From contig BCHX01000008.1 in NCBI GenBank assembly GCA_001599755.1, positions 2,852,001 through 2,916,000 on the forward strand: DNA of 64,000 nt. Direction: 5' to 3'. A program made the translations under genes and the position numbers. The notes under the pieces are model-generated. The model was not told the DNA's origin. It searched no databases and was given only the letters and a program-made list of their open reading frames with translations. Positions 33,773 to 46,146 of the stretch are shown here, piece after piece. This stretch comes from Gliomastix tumulicola (lineage: Eukaryota > Ascomycota > Sordariomycetes > Hypocreales > Bionectriaceae). Within the stretch, counting starts at the first letter, position 1; each line of letters opens with the position of its first letter.

Positions 33773-35698
33773 GGTGGCGGGTTGATGGTGTTTGTGTGTG
33801 CGTGTGCGGCAGTGCTGGCGAAGAGTCGCCGCCGCGCGGCGGATGGGAAGGGACGGGGTTTGTCGTGGTTCGTCAATTCGATTCGATCGGGATGATCAGC
33901 CGGGCTCCAGTTCGCAGGGGCTCGTTCGTCGATAAATGGAAGAGCGATGGGAAAAAAGGGAGGGCGTCGCTGATGCGTGATTGCGTATTGCAGCGATGAG
34001 GGCCACTCGTGATCACCCACAGAGTGCTGCCCAGAACTCAAGGCAAGGGAGGAAGGTTCGAAGTCGTGTGCTCGCTGACGAAATGAGCAAGCCCTGTCGT
34101 CAAATCGATAAGGGCAATCCGTCGACGGGATGGACGAAAAACGGAGGGAGTCGTGTGCGATGATCGAGGATATCAATCGGGCAGTCGGGCAGAGACGAGG
34201 AGGTAGGACAGGCGATTTAGAGGTGGAGGAGAATGTTGCCACCAAGCCCGTCTGATGTAACCCGGATTTGCTGCCCTTCTGCTCCAGAAGAAGGAGGCGG
34301 CGGGCGTGGCTGGGGGGTTGGGCGTGGCGTTTGGAATGTCGGTAAGGAAGAGAGAAAAAAAAAAGGCACGTGTCGTCGAAGCCGGTCGTCGAGAGGAGAA
34401 GAAGGGAGGAGAGCAAGAAGCGAAAATGAAGCGTAGCGAAATGGAGGGACGGGCGAAGCGAAAAGACAGCTGAAAGGTGACGGAAGAGCAAGTCGAGGGC
34501 GGGCGAGCCGATACGAGAGGAGACGGGATCGAGCCAGAAACAGTGAGTGAGGGACGGGTTCTTTCAGGCGGTTCCAGGCCCCTTGGGAAGCGTCTTAGGC
34601 GGTGCCCGGCGGTGGGGCGCCTCTCTGACACTTCAGAAGGGGTTCTGCCTCTAACTTTGGGTCCCGGCCCACTGTCGAGTCTGCTGCAGTGGGCTGGGGG
34701 CAACCTTCAGTGCACTTGGCAGCCGGGGGCCTAGAGCGGTACTACTGCCACGACACACATCCGTTAGGGCCGCAGTGTTTCACGCCCACGTCTCCCTAAC
34801 AGAGAAGCGGGGAACTTGCGGTATCGTGCTGACAGCCCCCATCCGCAGATGACGTGACCTTTAACCCATCCCGGTTAGGCAGCTCTGGAATCCAAGGCCG
34901 GAATGGGAACACGCCCAGAGCCCGCATCGCCAGCCATTCCATCTCTCTCTGTAAGCAATGCCAAACCAACCAACAGTGACCTGACTGTTCGCTATCTTGT
35001 GATGAATCGCATTCTCCCTGGGCAACAAGGGCCGCCCCTTCGCATCCAATCCCTGTGCGCTGACCCGGCTGCCCCGTGTCCATCAGACAGTCCTGCCCTC
35101 GGGCGCTTATGTCTCAGGCGCCCGAGGCCTGGGAAGCGCTGATCAGATGCGGCCCTGTTTCAAGGGCGGGACGGGGCCACGGCGCGTCCTTCATGCAAGG
35201 GGAGCCTAAGGTAATGCTAGGTACTCTATTATTATGCTTCATGTGCTTCAAGCGACCACTGGCGCACAGCGTATCCTGGAGAAATGCCTGCAATAATTGT
35301 AAGGGGAGTATCAATGGGGAATTTGCTGACCGAGTCATTGAAGTCGTTAGCGTGATGCAAGACCTCAATGGCTCCCGTCCAGTATCACCAATTGGGCATG
35401 GACGACGGCTAGCACAGCTGGAGGAGCGAGTTGCTCAAGCCAATGCAGAGAAAAGTTCAATCTTGTTCGTGAGATGCTACATACTAGTAACTAGGAAATA
35501 ACTACGTACACATGACCGAACCCCAAAGAGCAGAACCAAAGAGCAGAACCCAAACCCGTGCAAAGATCAGACCATGTCCCAGCAAGCCGTAGTCGCAGTC
35601 AAACCAGATATCATCCTCACGCTTCCATCATAGCCTCCTCCAAGAGCAGCAGTCCGCTAGCTCAGAGAAGGGAAACATCACCAGCCTTGTCTTCGTCT
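33773..35698. other. Intergenic region between two minus-strand genes
   Basis: Promoter and leader of the Ssh4-like gene, then the 3' UTR of the next gene. A 13-bp unit (CAAAGAGCAGAAC) is present twice in tandem near 35523-35550. An open frame at 35076-35501 has no supporting features. Confidence 0.5.
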
Positions 35699-36829
35699 TC
35701 AGAGCTCCTCCTCCTCGTCACCTCGTCCCCGACGGTAACCTCCCCTCCGCGCCCTCCTCTCCTCCCTCTCCCGCTGCCTCTGCGCCCTCAGCTCCGGCAT
35801 CGGATGGTGGTAGCTCTTGGTGCCCAGGTCCGTCCCGTTATCCAGCAGGCTCTCCGTCACGGTGCTCTCCGTGCCGACGTTGCTGCGCTGGAAGCTGAAG
35901 TCCCGCCGGGACACCCTGTTCTCGTCGCGCTGCTGCCGCCTGGCCTCGGCCCGGGCCCGCTCCTGGTCGTTGCGCTCGTTGCGCTCGGCCGTCGAGTACA
36001 CCTTGCGGATGCCGCGGCGCTCCTTGGTCGGCGTGCTCGTCGGCGTGCTCTGGCGGTTGGACAGCAGGTCCGAGGACACGGTCGACTCGGTCGGGTTCGT
36101 CGAGCCGTCCCACTGCGAGCCCTCCGACTCCTTGTTCAGGCCGCCGACGCGCGCGGGGCGCTCGTGCCGGTAGCTGCGCAGCTCCTTCTTGGCCGCCTCC
36201 TCCGCCTCCGTGTCCTCGACGGCGCCGTCCCCGCCCACGTGCCTTGGGCGGGATCGGTCGCCATGACGGCGTTTGCGTTCTTCGCGGTCGCGGTCCCGCT
36301 GCTCCTGCTTCTTCTTCCTCTTCTCCCGGGCCGCGATATCACTCGCCCCGGCCGTCACGCCGCTCAGCCCCGTGCTCTCCGTGACAACCGTCGTGCCGTC
36401 ATCGTCTGCCACATCCTTGTACACACTCCCACCGCCCAGATTCGTGCTCTCCGTAGCACCGCTCAGTAACGTCCCGTTCGGCCCCTTCCGCCTCAGCACC
36501 GTACTCTTGTAATCGTCCCAGTCCCCTTCCCTGAAGTGGAAGCCGCCGTTCTTGGCCCAGAAGAAGAACCAGATGCCCGTGACCACGAAGGCGAGCCCGA
36601 TGAGCCCGAAGAGGATGAAGACGCCGATGTTGGAGATGTCGTGCGGGTCGACGACGCCGCGGCCCGGGTCCTCGTCCTGCTGGCCATTGTTGTCGCCGTT
36701 GCGCTTGAAGAAGCTGCGGGCCGCGAGGAGGGCGTCGGCCTCGGCGAGGGGACCGCCGGCCGAACCGAGGTGGGAGAGGTCTTCGCGGGCGATGAGGCTG
36801 CGGAGGGAGTGGAGGAGGGTCGGCGCCAT
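35699..36829 (-). CDS. Single-pass membrane protein with four TEST motifs
   Basis: Single exon, 376 residues. One strongly hydrophobic span at about 67-92 (NIGVFILFGLIGLAFVVTG, then a Trp/Phe-rich end) separates a 66-residue N-terminal part from a long, charged, probably cytosolic tail. The tail has lysine/arginine- and glutamate-rich stretches (169-225 and 281-303) and a C-terminal DEEEEL. The tetrapeptide TEST occurs four times, at 126-129, 150-153, 247-250 and 320-323, the last two followed within about five residues by LL. I recognise no family beyond fungal hypothetical membrane protein. There is no clear signal peptide, so the topology is uncertain. It lies in the same orientation as the Ssh4-like and disordered-protein genes. 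Confidence 0.82.
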   Translation of the reverse strand: MAPTLLHSLRSLIAREDLSHLGSAGGPLAEADALLAARSFFKRNGDNNGQQDEDPGRGVVDPHDISNIGVFILFGLIGLAFVVTGIWFFFWAKNGGFHFREGDWDDYKSTVLRRKGPNGTLLSGATESTNLGGGSVYKDVADDDGTTVVTESTGLSGVTAGASDIAAREKRKKKQEQRDRDREERKRRHGDRSRPRHVGGDGAVEDTEAEEAAKKELRSYRHERPARVGGLNKESEGSQWDGSTNPTESTVSSDLLSNRQSTPTSTPTKERRGIRKVYSTAERNERNDQERARAEARRQQRDENRVSRRDFSFQRSNVGTESTVTESLLDNGTDLGTKSYHHPMPELRAQRQREREERRARRGGYRRGRGDEEEEL

Positions 36830-38724
36830 CGTGAGCTCTGTTTTCGCCTGGTAGGCTAGGTCGTTGCGTCGCAGTATGCGTGCTGGTGACGACAGAAGCG
36901 AGGGTGAGTGGTTGATTGGGCTAAGACAGGCACGTTCGCCCGTCTAGAGAGGGGCGTTGATCCCTCTTCAAATGGATCGTCGTGGTGTTGACGAGGTCTC
37001 GATGCTGTTCGGTAATGCAGCTGGAATGGCCGTTGAGGAATGTTGCGGTCGACCAAGAGAGGAAGCCGTTGAAATCGAGCCGTTGGGAAGCAAGACAGAT
37101 GAATGGGAGGAAGAAAACGACCAGCGGCAGCTAGTGGCTGAGGTAAGGCAGTAAACGTCAATGCTGTTTCTACGGAAACGGCGTTGAGGTGGCTGGATGG
37201 CTGACGACGATCAACCGTCTGGGCACCCCACCAACTGTCTAATCTAGCACTTTGTGCACGTAATTAAAACTTGGCTTGGAGGCCCGATTCGCACGGAATG
37301 GGAGACGGGAGAGGTAGCACAGCGCAGTTTGTTTTCTTATTTTGACTGGGAGTATTTCTGGCACACCTTACTCAGTGGCCTGTGTTTTGTGGCGGGTGTG
37401 AGGAATGACGTACGTGGGAGAATGTAAACAATACTCCCGTTGCCCAGCAACGCACCACTACCACTCTGGCACTCACTCACAGGCACACACACACACATCT
37501 CATTGACTTATCACATGCAGCACACGCGGATATTTGCAAATCTCCTCAATTCTCCCATTAAGCGACGTTCTTTTTCATACAAATGGTATGCCATCTACAA
37601 CTGCGCCCTCTCCCCTCACCGATAGCCTTTTTTTGTGCCAGACACCACCAGGGCCTCCAACAGCGAAAGAAGGTACCACCAAGGTAAAGAAAGAATCGAA
37701 GTCTCTGAGAAACCCATTCCAGACGTTCGGCCTCCCGTATAAACAAAGTATAACAATCCCAATCACAAGTAGTCTATCCAAAATCTCCCCCGAAAATAGC
37801 AAGAATAGATGAAAGATGTAGATGGCAGCCCATTTGCAAACAAGAACACCCCAGGAGTGTGAACCCCTCTTTGCCCATACAGTCTAACGTGGCGATGATA
37901 AGGGGACGAGAGAAGAAAGAAAAAGAAAAAAGAAAAGAAAAGCAATGCAAGAAACGGACTGTGACCGCGTCTGGGTGTTTGTCTGGCAACCCCTCCCCTT
38001 CCAAGGTACTTGCCCATACATCTGCGGTGTGGTGCGATATCTCGGATAGGAATGTGCATGATAAGGGGCCGGCCAGACGCCCCCAGACGCTGACTTCAGG
38101 GCATGCTCGTCACCGGGGCAAGAGACTGGAAACGGCACTGCATGATGGAGCTGGTAAGGTTTCAGACAAGAGACCGTTGGCCAACCACAAGAGTGGTCTG
38201 GAGACAATTTCATCGGCCATGACCATCCCGATTGCTTCACCTAGTACAGGAACCGTGTCCCCCTTGCCCTCGGTTCATAAGAACACACCAAATGAGCCAC
38301 GTGTCTGCCTCGAGCAGTTTGCTATCCAAAAGCAAGTTGACTTGCAGAGAGGAGAGGACCAAATGAAAAACGGAAATTCAAGAATCGCAACAGAACCCCC
38401 CCAATCAATGCACCTTTTTCTGGGTATCCTTTTTCCACCTTCCCCGTCAAGTGGGTGTGTGTTGACCATAGTGATAGGGATGAAAAAGCGGTAGGCAGCA
38501 AGCAGAAGGACAATGCTTGGTATCCTAAGGAAGATTCATGCGAAGCAAGCAGGTCAAAGAGAAAACCAGACAGGTCGCAGCTTGATGTAGAAAAAAAGAA
38601 ACACACAAGAACATAAATCTCGCTTGCAGGTAGATCCCCGAGCGTACAGGGTGGTTGGAAACATGAAAAGCAAATCGCATCGTCATTATTGTCGTTCAAT
38701 TTCGTGCATCGTCGTCATCGCGGC
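36830..38724. other. Intergenic region between two minus-strand genes
   Basis: Contains the promoter of the membrane-protein gene and the 3' region of the next gene. A CA repeat lies at 37484-37497. Open frames here are AT-richer than the real genes and unsupported. Confidence 0.5.
37484..37497. repeat. (CA)n microsatellite
   Basis: Seven CA units. Confidence 0.85.
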
Positions 38725-40554
38725 TTAGTAGAAGGAAAGGGACGGATCATATGGGGCGTGTTCGTAGGGAGCATGGCTCGGTGCGTAGCGGCTCTGAGCA
38801 TCCGACTGGCTGGGAGCCCGGGGGCGATGAGGCAGAGCCTTGCGTTCCATACGGCTTCGGCCATCTTCGAGCTGGTAGACAGTGCTGGCTCGATCGCTTC
38901 CGACACGGGTCGTTCCATTACGGTTGCTGAAGGTGATTTCGCCGTCATCGCACTCGATCTCGGCGCCCTCAAATCTGACAACCGCAGCTCCGGAGAACTT
39001 GATGGTGAGGTCGTCGGGGTTGCCTGTGGAAGACCGGGTGATGCCGGTGGTGGCGCTCCTCTTGTATTCACTCTCGTCGCGGCTGTCGCTGCTGCGCGTA
39101 GAACGACTGCTCGCGGGATCGCCACGCTTCGAAGCCTTTCTCAGGGTCTCGGCAGTAAGTGGCATCTGCGGGCCTCCGTTGACATCGTCTTGATAGCGCA
39201 TGGCATCTAGATACCTGTCTCGATCGAGGCTCACTCCACCTGAGCCGAGAGCCGCCGTGTGAATGCTTCCGCGACGGTTCACGCGGCTGACGGGAAGGGG
39301 GACGTCGAACTCCTCGTCATCGTCGTCGTCCTCGTCGTCGTCATCATCATCGTACTGGATATGATGCCTGGGCCGTGCAGCAGCAGCACGGCGCTGCCCA
39401 TAGGCAGGTTCGGGTGAATTGTCATGGAAAAGATCCTCGGCACCGAACAAATCCTCCTCGTCGTCGTATTCAGGACGCTCATACATACCGATTGAACGCC
39501 TGTTCGCACCCTTAGGCCGAAGCTGTGGGTGGCCATGGCCGTGACGAGATGCGGGCCTCTGAGGGGGGGGGTGGAAGGGAGTGGAGGGGCTTGCTGTAGT
39601 CCGAGGCCGCGCTGGGATGAAGCCTGGTGGAGGCATACGCTTCCGATCCTCATCGTGGTGGCTAGTGTGCGATGGCCGTCGGCCCATGTGAGGTGGCCGC
39701 TCCTCCTCGAAGCCGAACTCTTCGGCTAAGTAGCTGCGCTGCGAGGGACTAAACCCCATGGCAGACGAGGGCCTGGGGTCAAATCGTTGACGAAGGTCCC
39801 TGCCGTGCATCATCATGGGAGGAGGCGGGCCCTCGAGGTAGCTGCCTGCGTTGGAAGGCGATGGCGACGGAAGAGGCATGTGGTGCATGCCTGGAGGGGG
39901 TCCGGGAGGGAACATTTGAGGTGGCGGAGGAAATGTGCCCACAGGGAACGGCGCTGGGGGCATCCCTGGACCACCAGGCGACCAGCCAGGAGGAGGGCGA
40001 GGTGGCTGCTGGCCAGCATAGTAGCTTGCCGGCCGTGAGCTAGCGCGAGGGCGTGAGCTTTGAGGTGGCGGAGGAGCGATGCCGTAAGCCCGAGGGTCGT
40101 CCCGGATTCCCTTGGGGCCATGCTGAACAACAGGAAGAGTAGTTGCGTGCCTGGGGGGAGGGCGAATCTTCTTGAGTGCCTTTGAGGAGTCTTTGGCGGC
40201 CCTCTCTTCGGCGACTTTGGCCCTTCGGGCGTCCTTCTCACGCTTCTCCTCCTTCCTCCGGCGCTCCTCCCTCTCATAGTCCTTCTGGCGGGAGTCCTTG
40301 TCACGCTTGGATTCCCGCTTGGACGAGTGTGAAGTCGAATCGGAGTTGCTGGCGGAGGACTCTCCTCTTCTGGGGGAGGGTCTGTAGCGATCGTTGGATC
40401 GTGACTTGCTCGAGTTCGGGAGTGGCTTCATCGGCGCAGTAGGGGCTTCAGACGTAGCGTAGACTCGGGTGTTGGCATAGCCCTCGACCGAACTCGTGTC
40501 GTCGGCGCATTCCTCCATGAAGGCGACGTTGTTGTGAAGGCGGTTTCGAGACAT
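38725..40554 (-). CDS. Long disordered protein with conserved C-terminal block
   Basis: Single exon, 609 residues. After a short N-terminus (MSRNRLHNNVAFMEECADDTS) come a highly charged helix-prone stretch at about 78-130 (KRDKDSRQKDYEREERRRKE), a Pro/Gly/Met-rich segment at 160-270, an acidic run at about 400-418 (YDDDDDDEDDDDDEEFDVP) and a compact block near 515-555 (DDLTIKFSGAAVVRFEGAEI, then ECDDGEITFSNRNG). The end carries repeated AP-Tyr motifs (APYEHAPYDPSLSFY). The compact block looks like the only folded, conserved element and could form a small beta-structure. I do not know its function. The architecture resembles polarity or RNA-granule scaffolds, but that is speculation. Confidence 0.82.
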   Translation of the reverse strand: MSRNRLHNNVAFMEECADDTSSVEGYANTRVYATSEAPTAPMKPLPNSSKSRSNDRYRPSPRRGESSASNSDSTSHSSKRESKRDKDSRQKDYEREERRRKEEKREKDARRAKVAEERAAKDSSKALKKIRPPPRHATTLPVVQHGPKGIRDDPRAYGIAPPPPQSSRPRASSRPASYYAGQQPPRPPPGWSPGGPGMPPAPFPVGTFPPPPQMFPPGPPPGMHHMPLPSPSPSNAGSYLEGPPPPMMMHGRDLRQRFDPRPSSAMGFSPSQRSYLAEEFGFEEERPPHMGRRPSHTSHHDEDRKRMPPPGFIPARPRTTASPSTPFHPPPQRPASRHGHGHPQLRPKGANRRSIGMYERPEYDDEEDLFGAEDLFHDNSPEPAYGQRRAAAARPRHHIQYDDDDDDEDDDDDEEFDVPLPVSRVNRRGSIHTAALGSGGVSLDRDRYLDAMRYQDDVNGGPQMPLTAETLRKASKRGDPASSRSTRSSDSRDESEYKRSATTGITRSSTGNPDDLTIKFSGAAVVRFEGAEIECDDGEITFSNRNGTTRVGSDRASTVYQLEDGRSRMERKALPHRPRAPSQSDAQSRYAPSHAPYEHAPYDPSLSFY

Positions 40555-43500
40555 TGTGGCGGTGGTGGTCTTGTTACAAGGCGAATTCCTGGGTGCAGGC
40601 GATTTCGAAGTAGGTACCCCGAAGGGAGCGTCAAAGAAGTGTGAAACTCGTCAGGCCCAACGTAGTGGCCGCGCTGAGGCGGGACTAGACGAGGTTTAAA
40701 TGCTGTCGTCTATGAGGGCTGGCGGCGGGGCAGACGTTTGTGGTGGTGGTGGTGGTGGTTGTCGAGCGGGAATATTAGGCAGTAGGCCTTTTTTCTTCTG
40801 CCTTTCGGGTACCGGACGGGACGATCCTTGGTTGGTGGGGATGGACAGAGGCGGCCACAAGGTTCACATCCAAGCGAGGTATCGAAAGACGTTGACAAGA
40901 GAATGGTTGGTGTGCGTAGCGAAGAGTCGGCTGTCATGTGTGTCGATGCGAAAGAGCCGTGGGAAAGGGAAGTGGGTGAGGAGGAAGAGAAACGAGCAGA
41001 CGAATGCAGGACGGACGGCAGGAGGAGTGGTGATCTGGATCTGGGGGAAGGACGTATTAAGAAAAGTGGCAGAGTGGCATTCGAGGGGGGGCCACAGACA
41101 GAAGAAGACACCGATACAGGCGACTGCAGCGGCGTCAAGTGCGGTGCGGTGTGGTGTGGAGGGATGGAATTTGCAGGGGGGGAGGAGGGGTGTCCCCTGC
41201 AAAATTCTCCAGCTCCGTCTCCGTCCAGAGGGGAGGGATTGTCGCTGGCGGACGGAGCGCTGTCGCTGAAAGTGGCGTTCGATCACAGGCCGCACAAGAA
41301 TTGGTTGGACAGCGCAGGATGCCGAATGCCATTTGAGGACAGTTGAGTGATCCCGTGCGGCGTCGAATTTGCATCGGGAGGCCAGCGGGCAGCGTCCACG
41401 TCGACGGAGCGAGGCGTGAGAGGGAGACGAGACTCTTCCGTAGCCCCAGGCGTCCGTTTTGTCGCTGTCCATGCCCGAGGAGGGGCGTAGGCATCAATGG
41501 GAGCAGCATGCAGACGGCTTCAGGTCTCCAGGTCTCCAGGTCATCAGGTCCTGACAGTGAGTCTCTTCAGGTAGCGACTCGCTGTCGACTCGTCCATGGC
41601 GCCTGCCTGCCTGCATCTGGGACCCATTTATTGGCGCAACGGGACTGGAGCCTGTGAGACTTTGAGGATGAGGTGCTGGCAGGCGCAAGCTGGCACACTC
41701 CTGCACACGCTGGCAAGCAGGAAGGAGCGGCCCAGCACAGCTACGCACGACACGGGGGGAAGGAGGGGTGTCAAATTGCAAGTTTCCTTTGCCTGTGCGC
41801 GCAGTGCCAGACACATCAGCGACACCAGCCGCGCTTAACCCTGTAAAGATGCCAAAGATCCCGTCTGGGGGCGTGCGTCCATCATCCGTCTGCTCACCTC
41901 ACTTTGAGTCTCTGGCCCTCGCTCTGCTGGCCGTGACATTTGCTGATGGATTGCCTGCCAGCCAACCAACCACGGACGACAGCGATCTGCCCGACGACAG
42001 GTGGCTGGCTGCGCGCCCTGACAATGGCTTCCCCTCTGATCATCAGTACCTGTTCGCACGGTGCCGCACTCGAACAACGGCGGCCTCCAGGACTGGGCGC
42101 GACGCAAGACATCCAAAACCCTCTGCGAAGCACAATGCCTGGTCCATCTTACAAGCATGAAGCGCCATGATGATCCGAGTCCCCTCCAAACGCTAGTCTT
42201 ATTTAACCCACCACAGGCTAATGATCATGTCTCAGTTGTGAGCCAGGACGCGCCAGACTGGGACACACCAGAGGCATCCCTCCCTTTCTCTGGGACACTG
42301 CGACAGTACCAATGACGGCTATAATCAATCATCATGATCGCAGAAGCTGCGGTCTCAACTCGCACGCTCTCGCCACCCTCGGGGGTCGATGCAACAATGG
42401 CGACTCCCAGCGCCGGTGGAGACTCCCCTCAATGGCTGGGGGCCTACTAAGCGGGATGCTGCCACCATGAACAATGACAATGCACCAATGCACCAATTCG
42501 CACCATCCGTCCCAGCGGATGCTCCGTTACGGAACTTACAGGAATGCATTAGACCCTCCATGACCTGCTGTGTCGTATCTGCCACCACCACTCAGCAGGC
42601 ACTGCCAGGTTGCCTGATGGTTCGCACGAGCAGCAATGAGGGGATGGGCGCTGTAAGGCAACTGAAACCTCCACTTACAATGGATTGAGAATGATAATCG
42701 GGACAATGGCCTCAAAGCCTCCGGTCCGAGGCCAATGGAGAAAAATACGGCCCAGGCATTTTTTCGCATCACCAGCCCGACGATTCGACAGGCCAGGAAG
42801 AGCCAGTCGATCACAGAAGAGGCCTGGAAAAAAAAGGTGAGGCGAGTCCAACGTGCCGGGATCTTGCTTGTTGAACGGTGGGTGCTTCCGAGCCGTTTAG
42901 CACGGTGCTGAGATAAACCAAAGGAGCGGGTTTGCCTCCCAAAAAAATCCGTCCATTGTGATCTTTTTGCGGGTGGCCTGTGCGCTGACACTCCTTAACA
43001 AATGCAGACAAGTGTGTGAGTGAGAAGCACTCGCGCCCAACTGTGGAGTGGTTCGGCGTCGACACATCGCCCACTGTCGAGATGGCTGGGCCTCTCACAA
43101 CCAGTCACGTTGCTCTTATCTGCTCGACTGCCTGCAGCGGACAGGAGTGGTCAACATGTGTTCCGATGAATATGACTCACGGAGCTAGACCTGGAAGACC
43201 GAGACTACCAGATCCGAGCTCTAGGGTCTTAGCCAGGGCAAATCGATACGGCGACACGGGGAGGGTCAACGGGACGTCCGACAGCTCAGCAGGACGTGAC
43301 CGAGATAGCTTCAACTCATCCAGTCTCACCATCCGAGAGTCCGGAGAGCAGTGCAATGCAGCAAGAGGACCTTTGGCCATTGGGGGAGCACGACAGCGCA
43401 AAAATTTGCATCCTCTGTTTCTCCCGTCCTTCCACCCATATTGTTAATAATCATGACCCGATTTCACCCCCTCATCAAGTGTTGCCACGAGTCGGGTAGC

Positions 43501-46146
43501 AATTGAGCTGACTGTGGACTGACACAGCATCTGCGGCGAGTATAGGACCTCGAACATAATGGGAGACCAGCCGGAGTGTCTTTACCCAGACATGATGACC
43601 ATGACGGCGGCAGGTCAATCCTGTCTCAATCTAAACGAGGACTGATGCAGTCATGCAGGCCCAGGAAGGTTGGTGGTTGGTCGACAGAGGCCAGCCACGC
43701 TGCAGGAAGGCAGGCATTGCTGCCAGCACATCTCTCAACAATATGAGGGACCTATCGTCACTGGGTCCATCATGCATGCTGTTAAGCACCCCCCGGTCAC
43801 GCCCCTCTCTCTAACTGAGAAAGGTGCATGAGAGAGGTATGCCGAGTCATACCCATTCTGGCCTTCCATTGCTCAACCTCCCAAGCGCTAACGTGCGATG
43901 GCATCACCTCATTCCAGAGAGGTCAGCCTAACGGCACGAATACGGCCGTACAATACGCTTGCCATGCTCTAGATTCGTACTTGCCTTCACCTTGTCCAAT
44001 GCGGGCCGCATCATCTGCCCCCGTGCGTTTCTGTGCGATCCCTGAGGTCCATCGGCTCAGGATGGGGCCGCCGGGAAGCCTCACCCCGTGTCCTTCCCGA
44101 GCCCAAAATCCATCACTTCGCCGGATGCTTGACTAGACGCCGAGTGTTTTTGCAGCCGGCGGCCTTTAGGCCTCCTGCTTCCCCAGGTCCGCAGCATGCG
44201 GGTGACGGGCGGCCTCGACCGATGCGATATAAGTGGCCGTTTCTTTCCTGCACGTTGACTTATGAGTCGACCACTCTTCGCTTGCCATTTGTAACATGCG
44301 GTATGGCTCGCTCGTATCTCGCTCGCTCAAGTCCGGTCAGCTGAATAATGGGAGGGAGCGCTGCCGGTTCCGGGCCCCCTCTCACTTGGCCGGACCACCA
44401 GGCCACTCCCCCTCTGGGAATGATCCATCATGTGACCTCAGCTTGCTCCAAGCAGTTGACAGGCAGACTCGTCTTTTTTCGGTGAAAAGGGCCTCATTGA
44501 TTGGTGAAGGGTTGGGTGAAACGTGCCACAGGCTGTCCGCGTGGGTGCGAACGCTCGCTGTCACTCTCCTGCAGTGCACCGCCCTCCATTGCTTAGCCGT
44601 GCGCTGTGAAGGAGGGCTTCGTGCATGCCGCACACGGCATGCCAGAAAGGCAAGATGGGCGGATGACACAAGACTCGACATGCATATCATCAAGAATGGT
44701 ATGTATGGGTCGGTGTTGAGGGGTGGCAAATCCGTCACTCGATCAACGACATGCAGACACAGAGCGGCCATCTGAACTGGACTTCTGGCTAGCCGGACGT
44801 TGCTTCCCTCAGACACGCGTGGGTCGGCTTGCATCCAAGGCATTGACGGTATCTTTAGGCACCCAGGATCATGGCCTGCGATTGGTGCAAGTCCAGCCAG
44901 TCCTATGCCTCTGCAACCCTACCAACCAGTCTCGTGCAGATATATGTATGCACTCTCTGCGGTGGCAGTGGCAGGATGCATCCCATCACGGGTTCCAGGT
45001 TGGCGAAAAGGGAAGTATGCCCAGCCTGGCATTCCCCATAATCTCTCTCACTTTATTATTATCCTGCCTAACCCATCCCCGTGGCCTAGAATCTATGCAT
45101 GTATGTGCTTTTTTCTGGGCCACGATGGGACGCGCGGGGAGCAATGGGCTAGTTTCAATGGTGAGATGCATGATATCGTGTCTAGCTGTCATGGATCATG
45201 GGAAATCACAAGATCTGATGCATGCATGGGTTTTGGTCATTCTCACCTTCCTGCGTTGAGGAAGGAGAGTAGCAGTCGGATACAAGGGAAACAAGAGTAT
45301 TTCGATTCGGGGCTTCTGTCTTGGTGGTCTTGGGCTATCCTGCATGTCTCCCACCATCTTCTGTCTACACCGCCATTCTTTAGATTAAGAGAGCTGGCAG
45401 GATGTCACCTTATGATGGTCTCTCACTGGGCAGTGCATGAATGGTGTGTGTGGTCTTGAAGCCACAGCAACAATATATGTCTCAATCCCGTATGCCGTGT
45501 GGCGAATCCATCTGCAGCGCGCGATACCGAAGGCCAGCAAGGTAGCGATCGTCTTGAAAGACGTGGTCGAGATCCGCCAAGCCAGTGGTCGGTTTCGGCA
45601 ACTCTGGGGACGGCCGCCCAACCATCTAGATGCAGGAATGACGGGGTCTTCCCTGGATGGACGGGACATCTTGGCGTATAGTTGTTCGGATTAGGGAAAG
45701 GGGGGGAGAGGTGGCGACAGGTCACAGCTACCATCCATCTCGCCCGATAGTCACCGGCGGCCGCCCCCGTGGATGTGGCATGACATGACTTCATGCTGGG
45801 GTCCATCAGCGCCTCTGGTGTCTGCCCCCGTCATTTCCCGATCGACGGACAGAGGTCACGCTACTGGTGAGGCAAATTGACGGTCCCCATTGTTGTGAGG
45901 AAGTGGAACGGAGGGGATTGGGCTTCCCCCTTCGTCGGCGAGATCCCAAAGACAGAGAAACTCGTCTATTCGAGAAACATCCAGTACAGGGTGGGTGGGA
46001 AACGTCATTGCTTAGGCTATAGAGAAATCAGCCATGCGAGGAAGCCCAAGGGGCTTCGTAAGCGAGGTGCGACTCTTTTCGCAGTGTTTCTGTCGGCTTC
46101 ATCCCCCCGGACATGCATGCCTCGCCCCAGCCCAATGAGACGAGCT
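40555..46146. other. Gene-poor region of about 5.6 kb
   Basis: Starts with the promoter of the disordered-protein gene and ends with the 3' side of the phosphatase-family gene. No gene is supported in between: frames of up to about 200 codons lack ATG starts, codon bias or domains. Not AT-rich, so no RIP signature. One short tandem array at 41521-41552. Confidence 0.45.
41521..41552. repeat. Four tandem 8-bp CAGGTCNN units
   Basis: Units CAGGTCTC, CAGGTCTC, CAGGTCAT and CAGGTCCT follow one another without gaps about 1 kb upstream of the disordered-protein gene. Possibly a clustered binding site; equally possibly a slippage product. Confidence 0.8.

Noticed and set aside
35076..35501. Open frame of 141 codons with a helix-like end
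   Set aside because: Only a short part looks protein-like; no start context, no homologue recognised, and it ends in leader-like repeats.
44723..45459. Two overlapping open frames of 178 and 219 codons in the 5.6-kb gene-poor region
   Set aside because: They overlap in different frames, the longer begins with TTG, and neither shows codon bias or domains.
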